A DNA stretch of 64,000 nt from Pseudidiomarina salinarum (GCF_000753715.1 NZ_JPER01000001.1:558001-622000), one strand, 5' to 3'; positions 36,286 to 46,913 are shown, numbered from the stretch's first letter. The notes: generated by a model not told the origin, from the sequence alone. A program made the numbers and translations.

Positions 36286-37166
36286 TTGCCAGGGCGCAGA
36301 TATGGCCCGAATAATTTGGGCCATATCCCGGCGCAGCCGCGGCTGAAGACGCCGAAATGGCCGATCCGGGACAGACCGAAGTCGTCCGGCGTCAACAGCA
36401 CACGCTGTTGCGGCGCATTCGTATAAAAATCGTGAAGGTGGTGAATGTTGCGCTGCGTCAGCAGCTCATCATCACTGAAGGATAATGACGTGATTGGCGT
36501 GCTCACCGTGGCAAACTTAGCGCGCGCTGCCTCGCCCTCGACGCCAACCAGATAATCGGGATGCAGGCACCAGCGGCGCCACTGTTGCATCGCCGGGCCT
36601 GGTACATCGCCGACTATGCCAAGCCGGCCACCGGGGAAATAACCACACAGCGGCACCAGCCAGGGTACAATCAGATGCCACAGCACCCAGGCCCGCGGCT
36701 TGAGCTGGCGGGTATTGTCGCGCCAGAAGCCGGTGCCCGAAGCGACCGTAATCATGCGGTCAATATGGTGGTTATTGGGGATCAGTCCAAATATCTGCCC
36801 GCCCACGCTATGGGCAAGCCAGGTTAGCCTGGCCTGCGGATGCTGACGGTACACATAATCGATGACGGCCGGACAATCGTGGTAGGCCCAGTCGGTAAGC
36901 GTAGTTTTTACTTGCCGTAGCGGCTGCTCACGTGATGCGCCAATTCCAAAATAATCAAAGCTGTAAACCTCAAAGCCCTGACTGGCCAGCCAGCTGCAGA
37001 ACCTGTAGTAATAGGTTTGTGGCACGGCCATGGCAGGTGCCATGATGATTACCTCATTGGGGTCTGCTGCAGAGCCATTTTCCGGGGAAAAGCGGGTCAG
37101 TGTTAACTGGCGGTCAGGTGTTGCAGCAACCATGAAAGTCTGTTCAGGTAAGGGCTGCTGGCTCAT
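36282..37166 (-). CDS. Predicted alpha/beta hydrolase (COG4757-like)
   Basis: A 294-residue hydrolase of the alpha/beta fold. The N-terminal half has [21 protein letters not shown], typical of the COG4757 group, and the nucleophile elbow is AHSVGGQIF (about Ser 118). A C-terminal His (GHFGVF) could complete the triad. Substrate unknown. It overlaps yciI by 4 bp, so it may be read on a yciB-yciI-hydrolase transcript. Confidence 0.8.
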   Translation of the reverse strand: MSQQPLPEQTFMVAATPDRQLTLTRFSPENGSAADPNEVIIMAPAMAVPQTYYYRFCSWLASQGFEVYSFDYFGIGASREQPLRQVKTTLTDWAYHDCPAVIDYVYRQHPQARLTWLAHSVGGQIFGLIPNNHHIDRMITVASGTGFWRDNTRQLKPRAWVLWHLIVPWLVPLCGYFPGGRLGIVGDVPGPAMQQWRRWCLHPDYLVGVEGEAARAKFATVSTPITSLSFSDDELLTQRNIHHLHDFYTNAPQQRVLLTPDDFGLSRIGHFGVFSRGCAGIWPKLFGPYLRPGN

Positions 37167-37462
37167 GGCAGGGCTTTAATGAACGGCTTAACGGTTACCT
37201 GTTTATAGACGCCGGCGGCGATGTAGGGATCGGCATCAGCCCACTGTTGAGCGTCGCTCAGGGTGGCGAACTCGGCGATAATCAGCGAGCCGGTAAATCC
37301 AGCCGGGCCGGGATCAGAACTGGCAATCGCAGGGCAGGGACCGGCGACTAAAAGCCGGCCTTCCTCTTTAAGTTGTTGTAAGCGAGCAAGATGGTCCGGG
37401 CGCGTGGTTTTGCGGGCAGCTAACGAGTCAGGGGCATCTTCGCCCCAGATTGCGAACCACAT
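37163..37462 (-). CDS. yciI: YciI family protein
   Basis: A 99-residue dimeric alpha/beta-barrel protein of the YCII family. The His-Asp pair in [15 protein letters not shown] (about 22-37) and the tail [17 protein letters not shown] are hallmarks. A chlorohydrolase-type role is suggested for some relatives; function here is unknown. It overlaps both neighbours by 1-4 bp. Confidence 0.9.
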   Translation of the reverse strand: MWFAIWGEDAPDSLAARKTTRPDHLARLQQLKEEGRLLVAGPCPAIASSDPGPAGFTGSLIIAEFATLSDAQQWADADPYIAAGVYKQVTVKPFIKALP

Positions 37463-38016
37463 TACTCTAGTTCCTTACTGTCTTTTTCGATATCGGTGTG
37501 ATGGCGGAACATATAGGCGCCGGTAAACACCGTGAATACGATAGTCGCGGCGAGGGTACCGAACACTTTAAAGTTAACCCAGACATCCAGGCTCATATAT
37601 TGGGCAATATATAAATTCACTGCTGCCAGCGTGAGGGTGAATACAACCCAGGCATAAGTCAGCCGACGCCAGGCAAAAGCCGGCAGCTTGATTTCATGGC
37701 CAAGCAGGCTTTGCAAAGGGCTCTGCTTACGCCACCAGAGGCCAACCAGCAGGAGCAGGGCTATTGCCACGTAAATAATGGTTACTTTGATCTTAATGAA
37801 CCATTCATCACGTAAGAATAAAGTAATAGCGCCAAAGACCAGAACCACGCCAAGAATAATCCAGTGCCGTGGGGTAATCACTTCACGCATAAACTTTAAA
37901 CAGAGGATCTGCAGCACGGTACCGATCATTAAAACGCCGGTAGCGATAAAAATGTCGCCAATTAAATAGAATATAAAAAATAGTGCTATTGGCAGATATT
38001 CAAGGATGAAAAGCAT
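37462..38016 (-). CDS. yciB: Inner-membrane septation/spanning protein YciB
   Basis: A 184-residue protein with five or six membrane spans, in the YciB/IspZ (septation protein A) family. [20 protein letters not shown] at the start and the [20 protein letters not shown] stretch are conserved. In E. coli it interacts with envelope-building proteins. E. coli has yciB, yciI and the trp operon in the same neighbourhood, as here. Confidence 0.93.
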   Translation of the reverse strand: MLFILEYLPIALFFIFYLIGDIFIATGVLMIGTVLQILCLKFMREVITPRHWIILGVVLVFGAITLFLRDEWFIKIKVTIIYVAIALLLLVGLWWRKQSPLQSLLGHEIKLPAFAWRRLTYAWVVFTLTLAAVNLYIAQYMSLDVWVNFKVFGTLAATIVFTVFTGAYMFRHHTDIEKDSKELE

Positions 38017-38125
38017 GGCTCATTCCGCGATCAAAAAGTCATTAAAGTGTGCCAGAAAAAGTTGTCCTGTACCAGCGACACTGACTACACTAACTTAAAG
38101 CTACAGCTTACTTCAGGAGATAACT

Positions 38126-39031
38126 ATGAAACTGCTACTGACAGGTGGAACCGGCCTCATCGGCAGTGCCCTGATCGAAGCATTATGGGAGCGTTATCAA
38201 ATCACTATTACCACCCGTAATCCGAAAAAGGCGATTCGGCGTTTTGGTAAGAAGGTTCATGCGGTGCGTGGCCTGGAAGAAATTCAGGACATCAGTGAAT
38301 TCTATGCGGTGATCAATTTGCAGGGCGAGGATATTTTCGCCAAACGCTGGACCACGAAGCAAAAGCAGGAAATAGAACAAAGCCGCTGGACCATAACCCG
38401 CCAGTTGACCGAGCGGATTAAAGAATCCAGCCAGCCGCCTCAGGTATTTATCAGCGGCTCGGCGGTAGGTTATTACGGCCCCCAAGGCGATGAACCGGTG
38501 ACCGAACATACCGTGGTCGAGGCGGATGATTTTGCCCACCATCTGTGTGCCGAATGGGAACGTCTGGCACTGGCGGCCCAATCGGAACGTACCCGCGTGT
38601 GTGTGATACGTACCGGTATTGTAGTGGCGGAAGAAGATAGCGCACTGCAGCAGATGCTGCCGCCTTACCTGCTTGGTCTCGGTGGCCCGTTAGGAAGCGG
38701 CGAGCAAGGGTTTTCCTGGGTTCATCTGGATGACATCGCGGGCATTATTGAGTTTTTACTCGAACAGGAGCAGTGCCGCGGCATCTACAACGGTACGGCA
38801 CCGAATCCGGTCAAACAGAAAAAGTTCAGTGCCTGCCTGGCGAAAGTGCTGCGTAAGTCGCATTTTATGCGGGTACCGGCCTGGGTGCTAAAACTGGTGC
38901 TCGGCGAGCGCTCGATGATGCTGCTTGAAGGTCAGCTGGTGTTGCCCGAGCGGACCCTGCAAGCAGGCTATGAGTATAAGTACCCCGAGGTTGAAGCCGC
39001 ACTCAGGGCTTGTTTGTTGCCTTCTTCATAG
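38126..39031 (+). CDS. yfcH: TIGR01777-type NAD(P)-dependent epimerase/oxidoreductase (YfcH-like)
   Basis: A 301-residue extended SDR protein. The nucleotide-binding [10 protein letters not shown] (about 7-16), the active-site region [16 protein letters not shown] (about 111-126) and the C-terminal domain with [21 protein letters not shown] define the family. Substrate unknown. AGGAG precedes the ATG. Its last 29 bp overlap the 3' end of the convergent trpA gene. Confidence 0.9.
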   Translation: MKLLLTGGTGLIGSALIEALWERYQITITTRNPKKAIRRFGKKVHAVRGLEEIQDISEFYAVINLQGEDIFAKRWTTKQKQEIEQSRWTITRQLTERIKESSQPPQVFISGSAVGYYGPQGDEPVTEHTVVEADDFAHHLCAEWERLALAAQSERTRVCVIRTGIVVAEEDSALQQMLPPYLLGLGGPLGSGEQGFSWVHLDDIAGIIEFLLEQEQCRGIYNGTAPNPVKQKKFSACLAKVLRKSHFMRVPAWVLKLVLGERSMMLLEGQLVLPERTLQAGYEYKYPEVEAALRACLLPSS

Positions 39032-39812
39032 CGCGTACGAAGGTTTCCAGCTCGGCGGTCATGGTGCTGACATCGCCGAGGTTCTGTTCAATAATGCGAA
39101 CCACAGCGGAACCGCTGATGGCGCCCGCGGCTCCGGCCGCCAACGCTGCCTGCACATGATCCGGGGTGGCAATACCAAAACCAAGCAACGGCGGTGCGCT
39201 ACCGGCTTCGCGCAAGGTATCAATGAGTGCGCTCGCTGGCGCCACCATCTGCTGTTCGGCACCAGTCACCCCCGCGCGACTAAGCAAATAGACATAACCC
39301 TTACTGTGCTTCGCTACTTGCTGCAGACGTTCATTGCTGGCATCCGGCGGGGCAATATAAATGGGCTCGATGCCGTGGCGTTGGGCCGTTTCGCTGTATG
39401 AAAGGCTTTCACGCACCGGCACGTCGGCAATAAGTACTGAATCGACGCCAGCTGCGGCACAGCGCTGATAAAAGGTGTCGACATCGGGGCAGGAAACCAG
39501 ATTAGCGTACACCAGCAGGCCGATCGGCAGATCCGGATTTTCGTCGCGGATAGTCCGTACCAGCTTCAGGCAGTCGGCGGTGCGGACACCGGCGGAAAGA
39601 GCGCGCAGACTGGCTTTCTGGATGGTCGGCCCGTCGGCCACCGGATCAGAGAAGGGCAGGCCCAGTTCAAGGGCGTCAGCGCCACCGGCGATAAGCGCGC
39701 GCAAAATCGCCAGACTGGTTTCAGGATCAGGATCGCCCAGGGTCACAAAGGGTACGAAAGCGCCTTGCTGACGTTCATCTAAGCGGTTAAACAGCTGTTG
39801 ATAACGGCTCAT
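39003..39812 (-). CDS. trpA: Tryptophan synthase alpha chain
   Basis: Cleaves indole-3-glycerol phosphate to indole and glyceraldehyde 3-phosphate. The 269-residue TIM barrel has the catalytic Glu in [13 protein letters not shown] region (about 49 in [10 protein letters not shown]) and Asp in [10 protein letters not shown] (about 130); the [10 protein letters not shown] loop binds phosphate. Last gene of the trp operon; 4-bp overlap with trpB. Convergent overlap with yfcH. Confidence 0.97.
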   Translation of the reverse strand: MSRYQQLFNRLDERQQGAFVPFVTLGDPDPETSLAILRALIAGGADALELGLPFSDPVADGPTIQKASLRALSAGVRTADCLKLVRTIRDENPDLPIGLLVYANLVSCPDVDTFYQRCAAAGVDSVLIADVPVRESLSYSETAQRHGIEPIYIAPPDASNERLQQVAKHSKGYVYLLSRAGVTGAEQQMVAPASALIDTLREAGSAPPLLGFGIATPDHVQAALAAGAAGAISGSAVVRIIEQNLGDVSTMTAELETFVRAMKKATNKP

Positions 39813-41038
39813 GACGGGTTCTCCTGATTGGCATCTGCCTGTTGTGCGGCAAAAATCCTCCGTACATGGTCGATGTCTTTGTCACCCCGGCCCGACAAGT
39901 TAACCAGCAGAATTTCAGGAGCATCGGGTTCAGCCGCCCGCCGCAGGGCGTAGGCCAGGGCATGAGCGGACTCCAGCGCCGGAATAATACCTTCTTTCTC
40001 GGCCAGCAATTTAAAGGCAGCCAGCGCTTCGTCGTCGGTTACCGATTCATAGCGGGCGCGGCCGATGCTTTTCAGATGCGCGTGCTGGGGTCCGACGCCG
40101 GGGTAATCGAGCCCGGCTGATACCGAATAGCTTTCTTCTATCTGGCCTTCGTCGGTTTGCATCAGAAAGGATTTACAACCGTGCAGAATGCCGGGTTTGC
40201 CAGCGGCCAGGGTCGCGCCATGTTCATGGGTATGCAGGCCATGACCAGCAGGTTCGACGCCGACAAGGGCGACATCGGTTTCATCAATGAACTCAGCAAA
40301 CATGCCGATGGCATTCGAACCGCCACCAACGCAGGCAATGACTTCGTCAGGCAGGCGACCGGCCCGTTCTTTGATCTGGGCTTTAGCCTCAGCACCAATC
40401 ATCCGGTGAAATTCACGGACTATGGTCGGGAAGGGATGCGGGCCAGCAGCGGTGCCGAGCAGATAGTGCGTGGTGCTGTAACTTGCAGTCCAGTCGCGCA
40501 GCGCTTCGTTGACGGCATCTTTCAGGGTGCCGCTACCGGTATCAACGGGCACCACTTTGGCACCCATCAGCTCCATCCGGAACACATTGGGTTGCTGACG
40601 CTCGACATCCTTCGCGCCCATATAAATGGTGCAGTCCAGATCCAGCAAAGCGCAGGCCAGAGCGGTGGCGGTGCCGTGCTGGCCGGCACCGGTTTCAGCG
40701 ATAATGCGGCGTTTGCCCATACGTTTTGCCAATAACGCCTGACCCAGTACCTGGTTGGTTTTGTGCGCGCCGCCATGCAGGAGGTCTTCGCGCTTCAGGT
40801 AAATTTTTGTGCCGTTCGGTGAGTCCACGGGCAGGTTCTGGCATAGCGATAAGGGGGTCGGCCGGCCCAGATAGTTTTTCAGCAAGTCAGCAAAGGTTTT
40901 CTGAAACTCCGGATCCTGCTGAGCGTCGATAAATGCCTGTTCAAGCTGATCCAGAGCCGGTAGCAGGATTTCCGGTACAAACTGACCGCCAAACTCGCCG
41001 AAATAGGCCGGGTACTGCTTATTCTGTGACTGTGTCAT
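39809..41038 (-). CDS. trpB: Tryptophan synthase beta chain
   Basis: PLP enzyme joining indole and serine to tryptophan. The 409-residue protein has the PLP Lys in [13 protein letters not shown] (about residue 92), the [10 protein letters not shown] phosphate loop and [10 protein letters not shown]. It starts [20 protein letters not shown]. 4-bp overlaps with trpCF and trpA ensure coupled translation. Confidence 0.98.
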   Translation of the reverse strand: MTQSQNKQYPAYFGEFGGQFVPEILLPALDQLEQAFIDAQQDPEFQKTFADLLKNYLGRPTPLSLCQNLPVDSPNGTKIYLKREDLLHGGAHKTNQVLGQALLAKRMGKRRIIAETGAGQHGTATALACALLDLDCTIYMGAKDVERQQPNVFRMELMGAKVVPVDTGSGTLKDAVNEALRDWTASYSTTHYLLGTAAGPHPFPTIVREFHRMIGAEAKAQIKERAGRLPDEVIACVGGGSNAIGMFAEFIDETDVALVGVEPAGHGLHTHEHGATLAAGKPGILHGCKSFLMQTDEGQIEESYSVSAGLDYPGVGPQHAHLKSIGRARYESVTDDEALAAFKLLAEKEGIIPALESAHALAYALRRAAEPDAPEILLVNLSGRGDKDIDHVRRIFAAQQADANQENPS

Positions 41039-42420
41039 AGGGTATTCCGTCCGTATTGTCGTAACTGATGAAATAATTCGATGATTAAGCCGGCGTCTTT
41101 GCCGCCTGGCTGATATTCGACGCCTGAGTTAAAGTCCAGGCGATTAATGCCGGTGGCCAGCGCAGCTGACGCGTTATCGGCGCTCAGACCGCCGGCAAGT
41201 ATGCATTGCTCCCGTTGCTGGCCGGTTAAGCTGGCCAGCAAGGTCCAGTCAAACGTCTGGCCGCTGCCGCCGTATCTGTTGTCGAGTAAGAAGGCTTCGA
41301 CTTCTAGTGGCGGTAACAGCAACGGCTCGTCTACGCCAATAGCCTTCCAGGTTACGCAACCCGCAGGCAATGACTTACGCAACTCATTCACGTAATCAAT
41401 ATCTTCATGGCCATGCAACTGCACCGCGGCCAGACCTAACTGATGAGCATAGTCGATAACCTGTTGTACCGGCTGATCGGCAAATACTCCGACAAAGCTG
41501 AGATCCGGTTCGGCCTGGCATATACGCCGGGCCGCTTCAAGGTCGACAAAGCGTGGTGAGCGTTCTACGAATATAAGGCCGCCAAAGGCCGCGCCGGCGG
41601 CCCGAGCCACCATGGCATCGGCCGGGTCAGTCAGGCCACATACTTTGTGCTGGCCGTAAATCAGTTCACGACAGGCCTGGTCGATATTGGGCCGGGCGGA
41701 TAACGCGCTGCCAATGAGGAAGCCATCAACATAAGGTGCGCTGGCGCGGATCTGGTGGTGGCTGGTATAGCCGGATTCGGCCACCAGCAGGGCACCTTCG
41801 GGTGCCTGTGCGCTTAACTCAATACTACGGTTATTATCGATGCTGAGATCATGCAGGTTGCGATTATTAATGCCGATTATTTTTGCCTGCAGCCGCTTAG
41901 CACGCGCCATTTCCTCGGGGGTGGACACTTCGGTGAGCACATCCAGATTAAACTCGGCGGCAAGGGCCGACAGGCTCTGGTACTGCTCATCATCAAGCAC
42001 CGACAGCATCAGCAGAATCGCGTCAGCACCGAAATGACGGGCCAGCAGCACTTGTAAGGGTTCAACGATAAAATCTTTGCAGAGTACCGGGATGTCGACG
42101 GCGGCGCTGACTGCGGCGAGATAACGGAAATCGCCCTGAAAATAGTCCGGTTCGGTTAGCACCGAAATTGCGTCGGCGTAGCGGGCGTAGGTGCGGGCCA
42201 TAGTGACCGGATGAAAATCTTCGCGGATGAGGCCCTTCGACGGCGAGGCCTTTTTGCATTCGAGAATAAAGCTGCTGCGTGGCTTCGCCAGCGCCTCAGC
42301 CAGGCTGCGCTGACTGGGAGTAAGCTGTGACTGCAGTTCGTCAGCATCGTAGCGGCTAGCCAGCTGCGCTATTGCCTGGCGGCGATGGGCGACGATTTGC
42401 TGAAGTATGGTCTCAGCCAT
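41035..42420 (-). CDS. trpCF: Fused indole-3-glycerol phosphate synthase / phosphoribosylanthranilate isomerase
   Basis: A bifunctional enzyme of 461 residues. The N-terminal IGPS domain (1-~255) shows [16 protein letters not shown] and [13 protein letters not shown]; the C-terminal PRAI domain (~258-455) shows [18 protein letters not shown] and the HGHEDIDYV block. The fusion follows the enteric type. It overlaps trpD by 8 bp. Confidence 0.97.
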   Translation of the reverse strand: MAETILQQIVAHRRQAIAQLASRYDADELQSQLTPSQRSLAEALAKPRSSFILECKKASPSKGLIREDFHPVTMARTYARYADAISVLTEPDYFQGDFRYLAAVSAAVDIPVLCKDFIVEPLQVLLARHFGADAILLMLSVLDDEQYQSLSALAAEFNLDVLTEVSTPEEMARAKRLQAKIIGINNRNLHDLSIDNNRSIELSAQAPEGALLVAESGYTSHHQIRASAPYVDGFLIGSALSARPNIDQACRELIYGQHKVCGLTDPADAMVARAAGAAFGGLIFVERSPRFVDLEAARRICQAEPDLSFVGVFADQPVQQVIDYAHQLGLAAVQLHGHEDIDYVNELRKSLPAGCVTWKAIGVDEPLLLPPLEVEAFLLDNRYGGSGQTFDWTLLASLTGQQREQCILAGGLSADNASAALATGINRLDFNSGVEYQPGGKDAGLIIELFHQLRQYGRNTL

Positions 42421-43417
42421 GGTTGAACTCCTGTAACTGCCGTAAATGATCCAATGCTTTGCCGCTACTTAAATGTTCCAGTACCGCATGGGTGGCTTTA
42501 TCAAGCTGCTGATATTCGCCGGCCAGATAAAGTAATCCGGCTACGCTCATCGCGATGGCATGATGATGCGCATCGCTGGCGGTGCCAGCCAGGGCTTGCT
42601 GAAGCAGAGCGGCATTGCGATCCGCATCGCCGCCGGCAAGGGCGCTGACCGGTGCCGATGGTACCCCAAAATCAGCCGGAGTAAGCTGATATTCGCTTAG
42701 TTCACCGTCACGCAGTTCAACCACTGTGGTGCTGCCGTGCAGGGCAATCTCATCGATGCCGGAGCCGTGTACCACCATTGCCCGCTTACAACCGAGTAGC
42801 CGCAGGGTTTCAGCCATCGGGCGGCACCAGGCCGGGTCATACACCCCAAGTTGCTGCACGTCAGGCCGGGCCGGATTAACCAGTGGACCCAGTAAGTTAA
42901 ATAAGGTCCGGGTTTTTAACGTCTGGCGAACCGGCATGGCATAGCGGATGCCAGGATGGTAATGCGGTGCAAACAGGAAGCAGAAATTATAAAGATCCAG
43001 TTGCTCAGCGGCCACTTCCGGGTCCTGCGTCACTGACAAGCCGAGGCTTTCAAGGACATCGGCTGATCCTGATCGCGATGATACACTGCGATTGCCGTGC
43101 TTGGCCACGGTCAGGCCCATACTTGCTGCGACCAGCGCGGCCGTGGTGGAGATATTAATGGTGTTGCTGCTGTCGCCACCGGTGCCGCAGCTATCAACGA
43201 CGAGCCGCTCCGGGCGCTGAAAGGTTTTAGCGGCGCGGCGCAAGGCTTGCGCTGCACCGGCCATCTCAGCGGGCTGCTCGCCGCGCATTTTCATGGCGAT
43301 CAAAGCGGCAGTGATCTGGATCTCATTGAGTTCGCCTTTAACCAGGCGTTCGAACAGCCGGTGGCTGGCCTCCAGAGTTAATGTTTTGCCGTCGAGTAGG
43401 TCATTAAGTACTTGCAT
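42413..43417 (-). CDS. trpD: Anthranilate phosphoribosyltransferase
   Basis: Transfers phosphoribosyl from PRPP to anthranilate. At 334 residues it is a free TrpD, not fused to the TrpG amidotransferase as in E. coli. The PRPP motif DSCGTGGDSSNTINIST (about 79-95), KHGNRSVSSRSGSADVLE and the MPVRQTLKTRTLFNLLGPL stretch identify it. I chose the ATG at 43417 with AGGAG upstream; the frame continues 11 codons further inside trpG. Overlaps trpG by 14 bp. Confidence 0.97.
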   Translation of the reverse strand: MQVLNDLLDGKTLTLEASHRLFERLVKGELNEIQITAALIAMKMRGEQPAEMAGAAQALRRAAKTFQRPERLVVDSCGTGGDSSNTINISTTAALVAASMGLTVAKHGNRSVSSRSGSADVLESLGLSVTQDPEVAAEQLDLYNFCFLFAPHYHPGIRYAMPVRQTLKTRTLFNLLGPLVNPARPDVQQLGVYDPAWCRPMAETLRLLGCKRAMVVHGSGIDEIALHGSTTVVELRDGELSEYQLTPADFGVPSAPVSALAGGDADRNAALLQQALAGTASDAHHHAIAMSVAGLLYLAGEYQQLDKATHAVLEHLSSGKALDHLRQLQEFNHG

Positions 43418-44018
43418 GATACTGCTCCTGAGAAAATAAATAACGGACACTCTGTGCGAGCAACTGACTGCCGTGGCTGGTCAGAATAGATTCGGGATGA
43501 AACTGGAAACCGAGCGCCTGATAATCGGTAAAGCGGGCCGCCATCGGAATATCACCATAGCTGGCCAGCACCTCGACTGAAGCGGGTAAATCGAAGCCTG
43601 ACAACGAGTGATAACGGGCGACCGTCAGCGGGTCAGGCAAACCGGCAAAGATGGCATGACCATTTTGATTGATCGCCGCCTTTTTGCCGTGCACGGTTTC
43701 GCCGCAACGATCAACCCGGCCGCCACTGGCCTGAATCAGTGCCTGAAAGCCAAGGCAAATACCCAGCATCGGATAGCGGCCCCGCGCACCTTCAATAATT
43801 TGCAGCAGGTTGCCGGAGGTAGCCGGATGCCCCGGCCCGGGTGACAGGCACAGCAGCTGGCGGCCCTGATAATTATCCATCAGCTGCAGAATTTTCTCGG
43901 CAGCAATATGGTTACGGTACACGGTTAACGGGTAGCCCAGCTGGCGTAGCTCATCGACCAGGTTGTAGGTAAATGAATCGAAGTTATCCAGTAATACAAT
44001 GCGATCAGGATGGCTCAT
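43404..44018 (-). CDS. trpG: Anthranilate synthase glutamine amidotransferase subunit
   Basis: Supplies ammonia from glutamine to TrpE. The 204-residue class I amidotransferase has the catalytic Cys in MLGICLGFQAL (about 87), LSPGPGHP, and the His-Glu pair in FQFHPESILT (about 173-175). It overlaps trpE by 4 bp and trpD by 14 bp. Confidence 0.97.
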   Translation of the reverse strand: MSHPDRIVLLDNFDSFTYNLVDELRQLGYPLTVYRNHIAAEKILQLMDNYQGRQLLCLSPGPGHPATSGNLLQIIEGARGRYPMLGICLGFQALIQASGGRVDRCGETVHGKKAAINQNGHAIFAGLPDPLTVARYHSLSGFDLPASVEVLASYGDIPMAARFTDYQALGFQFHPESILTSHGSQLLAQSVRYLFSQEQYHAST

Positions 44019-45604
44019 GACAGCGCCTCCGTGCGCTGCTGCGCATCTTGTATAGCTTTAATCACCGCCCGTGCCTTGCTTTCGGTTTCGGCAACTTCAG
44101 CGGCGGGGACTGAGTCGTGCACCACACCGGCGCCGGCCTGCACCACAGCGCGGCCATTGCGGACAAAAGCCGAACGAATCACGATACAGGTGTCCATGTC
44201 ACCATTGCCGGACAGATAGCCAACGGCGCCGCCGTAGCTGCCGCGGCCCTGCTGTTCAACCTGGCGGATTAAGGTGGCCGCACTCACTTTCGGCGCCCCG
44301 ACTAAGGTGCCCATGTTCATGCAGGCGCGGTAGGCATGCAGGGCGTCCAGATCTTCGGCCAGCTGCGCGACCACGCGGGAGACCAGGTGCATCACATGGG
44401 AGTAACGATCGACTTGCAGTAAATCGGCAACATAACGGGTACCGGGCCGGGCAATGCGCGAGAGGTCATTACGCGCCAGATCAACCAGCATCATGTGTTC
44501 TGCCAGCTCTTTCTGATCAAGCCGCAGCTCGAGTTCAAGGCGGCTGTCGAGATCGGCATGATAGTTGCCGTTCGCGTCTTTGCCGCGCGGGCGGGTGCCC
44601 GCAATTGGATAAAGCTCTACCTGGTTGGTGGCGGCGGTATATTTGAGGGCCGATTCAGGTGAGGCGCCGAATAATTCAAAAGCATCGGTGCGCATAAAAA
44701 ACATATAAGGCGACGGGTTCGCCAGCTTCAACTGCTGGTAGGCTGCCAGCGCATCGCTACAACTAAGTTCAAAACGTCGCGACGGCACTACCTGGAAGAT
44801 ATCACCAGCGAGTATATGTTGCTGCAGGTCGGTCACTATAGTGGCGAAATCAGCGGCCGACGGGGTTGCGGTAATGTCCTGGTCAGCGGCAGGGGCAGGT
44901 GTCGACTCGGGCTCATGGCGTGCCGGCAACTGGCACTGGGCGACAATCCGGCCCACCTGATCGGCAATATAGGGGTAGAAATCGGCGCTTTGAGGCCCGC
45001 TGAACAAATTCGCTAACAGCTCCGTGGTCTGCTGCTGATGATCAATAATGATCAGGGTCTCGGCCAGATAGAAATGATAATCAGGGCAGGAGTTCACTCC
45101 CTGAGGTACGTCAGGTAATTGCTCAAAGGACGCGATGTAGTCATAGCCAAATACGCCGCCAAGAAAAATTCCGAGTGGGTGCGGCTGGGTTTGCTGCAGT
45201 TTTTGCTGGATGATTCGCAGCGGCTCGATATTGCTACTGGCGCGCAGCCGGCTGTCTTCATCGGCATCAGTGTCCGGCCGGGTAAAAACGCAGGTCAGTT
45301 GATTGACGGAATGCGTCAGCTCAGCATGCGCACTGAGCTGGTCCGCCAACCAGAGCAGTAATTGCTGGCCGTTGTTGGTCAGCGCGGTAATTTCCACCGT
45401 CTGATCGTTGCAAACTATTTGCAAGGCCGCATCGACCATCAGCAGACTTTTAAGGTTTTCGCGCGAGTTAATTTCCGCCGAATCCAGCAGCAGGTTATGG
45501 GCATGATGCTGGCATAAGCGGCGGTACAGCGCGAGTGGATCGGGCTGGTATGGCAAAGTGATCTGTAAGCTGGTGATATAACCAGGATGTTCGATAATGT
45601 CCAC
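44015..45604 (-). CDS. trpE: Anthranilate synthase component I
   Basis: Makes anthranilate from chorismate; feedback-inhibited by tryptophan, whose site is usually formed by an N-terminal LLESA-like motif (here LLLDSAEINSRENL, about 38-51). The C-terminal chorismate-binding domain shows QVVPSRRFEL, PIAGTRPRGKD, HMMLVDLARNDLSRI and YGGAVGYLS. The 529-residue protein starts at a GTG with GAGTGGG upstream, just behind the attenuator. Confidence 0.97.
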   Translation of the reverse strand: MDIIEHPGYITSLQITLPYQPDPLALYRRLCQHHAHNLLLDSAEINSRENLKSLLMVDAALQIVCNDQTVEITALTNNGQQLLLWLADQLSAHAELTHSVNQLTCVFTRPDTDADEDSRLRASSNIEPLRIIQQKLQQTQPHPLGIFLGGVFGYDYIASFEQLPDVPQGVNSCPDYHFYLAETLIIIDHQQQTTELLANLFSGPQSADFYPYIADQVGRIVAQCQLPARHEPESTPAPAADQDITATPSAADFATIVTDLQQHILAGDIFQVVPSRRFELSCSDALAAYQQLKLANPSPYMFFMRTDAFELFGASPESALKYTAATNQVELYPIAGTRPRGKDANGNYHADLDSRLELELRLDQKELAEHMMLVDLARNDLSRIARPGTRYVADLLQVDRYSHVMHLVSRVVAQLAEDLDALHAYRACMNMGTLVGAPKVSAATLIRQVEQQGRGSYGGAVGYLSGNGDMDTCIVIRSAFVRNGRAVVQAGAGVVHDSVPAAEVAETESKARAVIKAIQDAQQRTEALS

Positions 45605-45651
45605 GTTGTTCCCACTCTTGTATAAAATTCAGATAGCCAAAAAACAGCAAT

Positions 45652-45675
45652 AAAAAAACCCGCTCGAAAGCGGGT
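45652..45675 (-). terminator. trp operon attenuator hairpin
   Basis: On the minus strand ACCCGCT (45669-45675) and AGCGGGT (45658-45664) form a perfect stem with a 4-base loop, followed by a run of T. The same ACCCGCT can pair perfectly with AGCGGGT at 45716-45722, which begins in the leader stop codon; this is the antiterminator. The leader codons CCCG just before can in turn pair with CGGG of that segment. The three-way choice is the classical trp attenuator. Confidence 0.93.
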
Positions 45676-45720
45676 TTTTTGAATCCAAAACGTGACAAGC
45701 ACGCACAGAAGCATCACCCG

Positions 45721-45777
45721 CTATGTCGGGATATGCCACCACCAGTTTAAGGCTTTGTGCGCTGCTAAAATAGTCAT
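45721..45777 (-). CDS. trpL: trp operon leader peptide
   Basis: An 18-codon frame coding MTILAAHKALNWWWHIPT, with three tryptophan codons in a row. Stalling there when Trp-tRNA is low would free the antiterminator segment that begins at its own stop codon. It precedes the attenuator hairpin and trpE, so the assignment is firm. It is too short to be found by ordinary gene callers. Confidence 0.93.
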   Translation of the reverse strand: MTILAAHKALNWWWHIPT

Positions 45778-45792
45778 CACCAATAGATTCCA

Positions 45793-45810
45793 GTTAAAGT
45801 TGTCTAGTTC
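45793..45810 (-). promoter_or_regulatory. Probable TrpR operator
   Basis: GAACTAGACAACTTTAAC on the minus strand matches the E. coli trp operator GAACTAGTTAACTAGTAC at 13 of 18 positions, with a perfect GAACTAG half-site. It ends 16 bases before the leader peptide start. The promoter is probably here too (TTGAAC overlaps the site), but I could not fix a convincing -10. Confidence 0.6.
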
Positions 45811-45844
45811 AATAGCGCTAAGTTAGCGCCAATTCTTTTGGCTG

Positions 45845-46324
45845 TCAACGGACATCGTGCTTTAAAATCCGCGATTTTTGACGTTCCCAGTCACGCTGTT
45901 TCACGGTATCCCGTTTGTCATGGGATTTTTTACCTTTAGCCAGGTAAATCTCTACCTTGACCAGATGGCGTTTCCAGTACATCGCGGTAGCAACTATGGA
46001 GTAGCCTTCGCGCTCACTAGCCCCAATCAGTTTATCTAATTCGCGTTGTTTCAGTAACAGTTTACGGCTGCGCTCCGGATCGCATACCACATGCGAGGAG
46101 GCTGCCAGTAACGGCTGAACCTGGGCGCCGAGCAGGTAGGCTTCACCATTGCGGATGATCACATAGGTATCACTGATATTTACTTTACCAGCGCGGATGC
46201 TTTTTACTTCCCAGCCTTGCAGGGCGATGCCGGCCTCAAACTTATCTTCGAGGAAATACTCGTGACGCGCTTTTTTATTCAGCGCTATGGTGCCGGAATT
46301 TGCTTTGGATTTTGAATTTGTCAT
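45845..46324 (-). CDS. smpB: SsrA-binding protein
   Basis: The tmRNA partner in rescue of stalled ribosomes. The 159-residue protein has [20 protein letters not shown] near the start, [16 protein letters not shown], and the basic C-terminal tail ending [18 protein letters not shown] that enters the mRNA channel. It is divergent from ratA as in E. coli. No tmRNA gene lies in the window. The trp operon follows on the same strand. Confidence 0.97.
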   Translation of the reverse strand: MTNSKSKANSGTIALNKKARHEYFLEDKFEAGIALQGWEVKSIRAGKVNISDTYVIIRNGEAYLLGAQVQPLLAASSHVVCDPERSRKLLLKQRELDKLIGASEREGYSIVATAMYWKRHLVKVEIYLAKGKKSHDKRDTVKQRDWERQKSRILKHDVR

Positions 46325-46473
46325 GGCGCGTATTATACCGATGCCGCATTAAATTAAAATTTGTTTCTGCACTTGTTTAAACAGGCTGTTAAACCGTTGC
46401 AGAAGGATGATTCATGGCCAAAATTGCGCTATCATTCGTAGGTTTTATATGCAACCGGATGGCGAGGACGGAC

Positions 46474-46911
46474 ATGCCGACAATTGAGCGAAGCGCTCTG
46501 GTACCCTACAGTGATGCGCAGATGTATGCGCTGGTTAATGATATCGAAAAATATCCTGAATTTGTGCCGGGCTGCCGGCATGCTGAGGTGCTGGAGGCGA
46601 CGCCGACCAGTAAGGTCGCACGGCTGGAAGTCAGCAAAGCCGGTATTGGTAAGTCTTTTACCACTCGCAACTTCCTGCAACCCCCTAACCACATAGGGAT
46701 GGAACTGGTCGATGGCCCGTTTCGTTATTTGCGCGGTGGCTGGCATTTTGAACGGCTGGACGGGGATTCCTGTAAAATCATTCTGCGCTTAGATTTTGAA
46801 TTTTCCAATCGCCTGCTGGGGATGGCCTTTGGCCGCATTTTTAATGAAATGCAGGGGCGTATGGTAGATGCTTTCGTCAGTCGTGCCAAAATTGTATATG
46901 GAACTGCCTGA
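46474..46911 (+). CDS. ratA: RatA, ribosome association toxin / CoQ-binding START-fold protein
   Basis: A 145-residue SRPBCC (START-like) protein, related to mitochondrial COQ10. MPTIERSALVPYSDAQMYAL and the FEFSNRLLGMAFGRIF helix are typical. E. coli RatA was reported to block 70S formation; a ubiquinone-binding role is equally likely. I chose the ATG at 46474 with GAGGACGG upstream; an open frame reaches back to 46414 without similarity. ratB follows 2 bp later. Confidence 0.92.
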   Translation: MPTIERSALVPYSDAQMYALVNDIEKYPEFVPGCRHAEVLEATPTSKVARLEVSKAGIGKSFTTRNFLQPPNHIGMELVDGPFRYLRGGWHFERLDGDSCKIILRLDFEFSNRLLGMAFGRIFNEMQGRMVDAFVSRAKIVYGTA

Positions 46912-46913
46912 TA

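Noticed and set aside
40157-40735. 192-codon plus-strand reading frame
   Set aside because: Lies wholly antisense to trpB, which is certain, and has no ribosome-binding site or recognisable motif.
44071-44646. 191-codon plus-strand reading frame
   Set aside because: It is antisense to trpE, Arg/Pro-rich and without family features; a shadow of the GC-rich codons of a certain gene.
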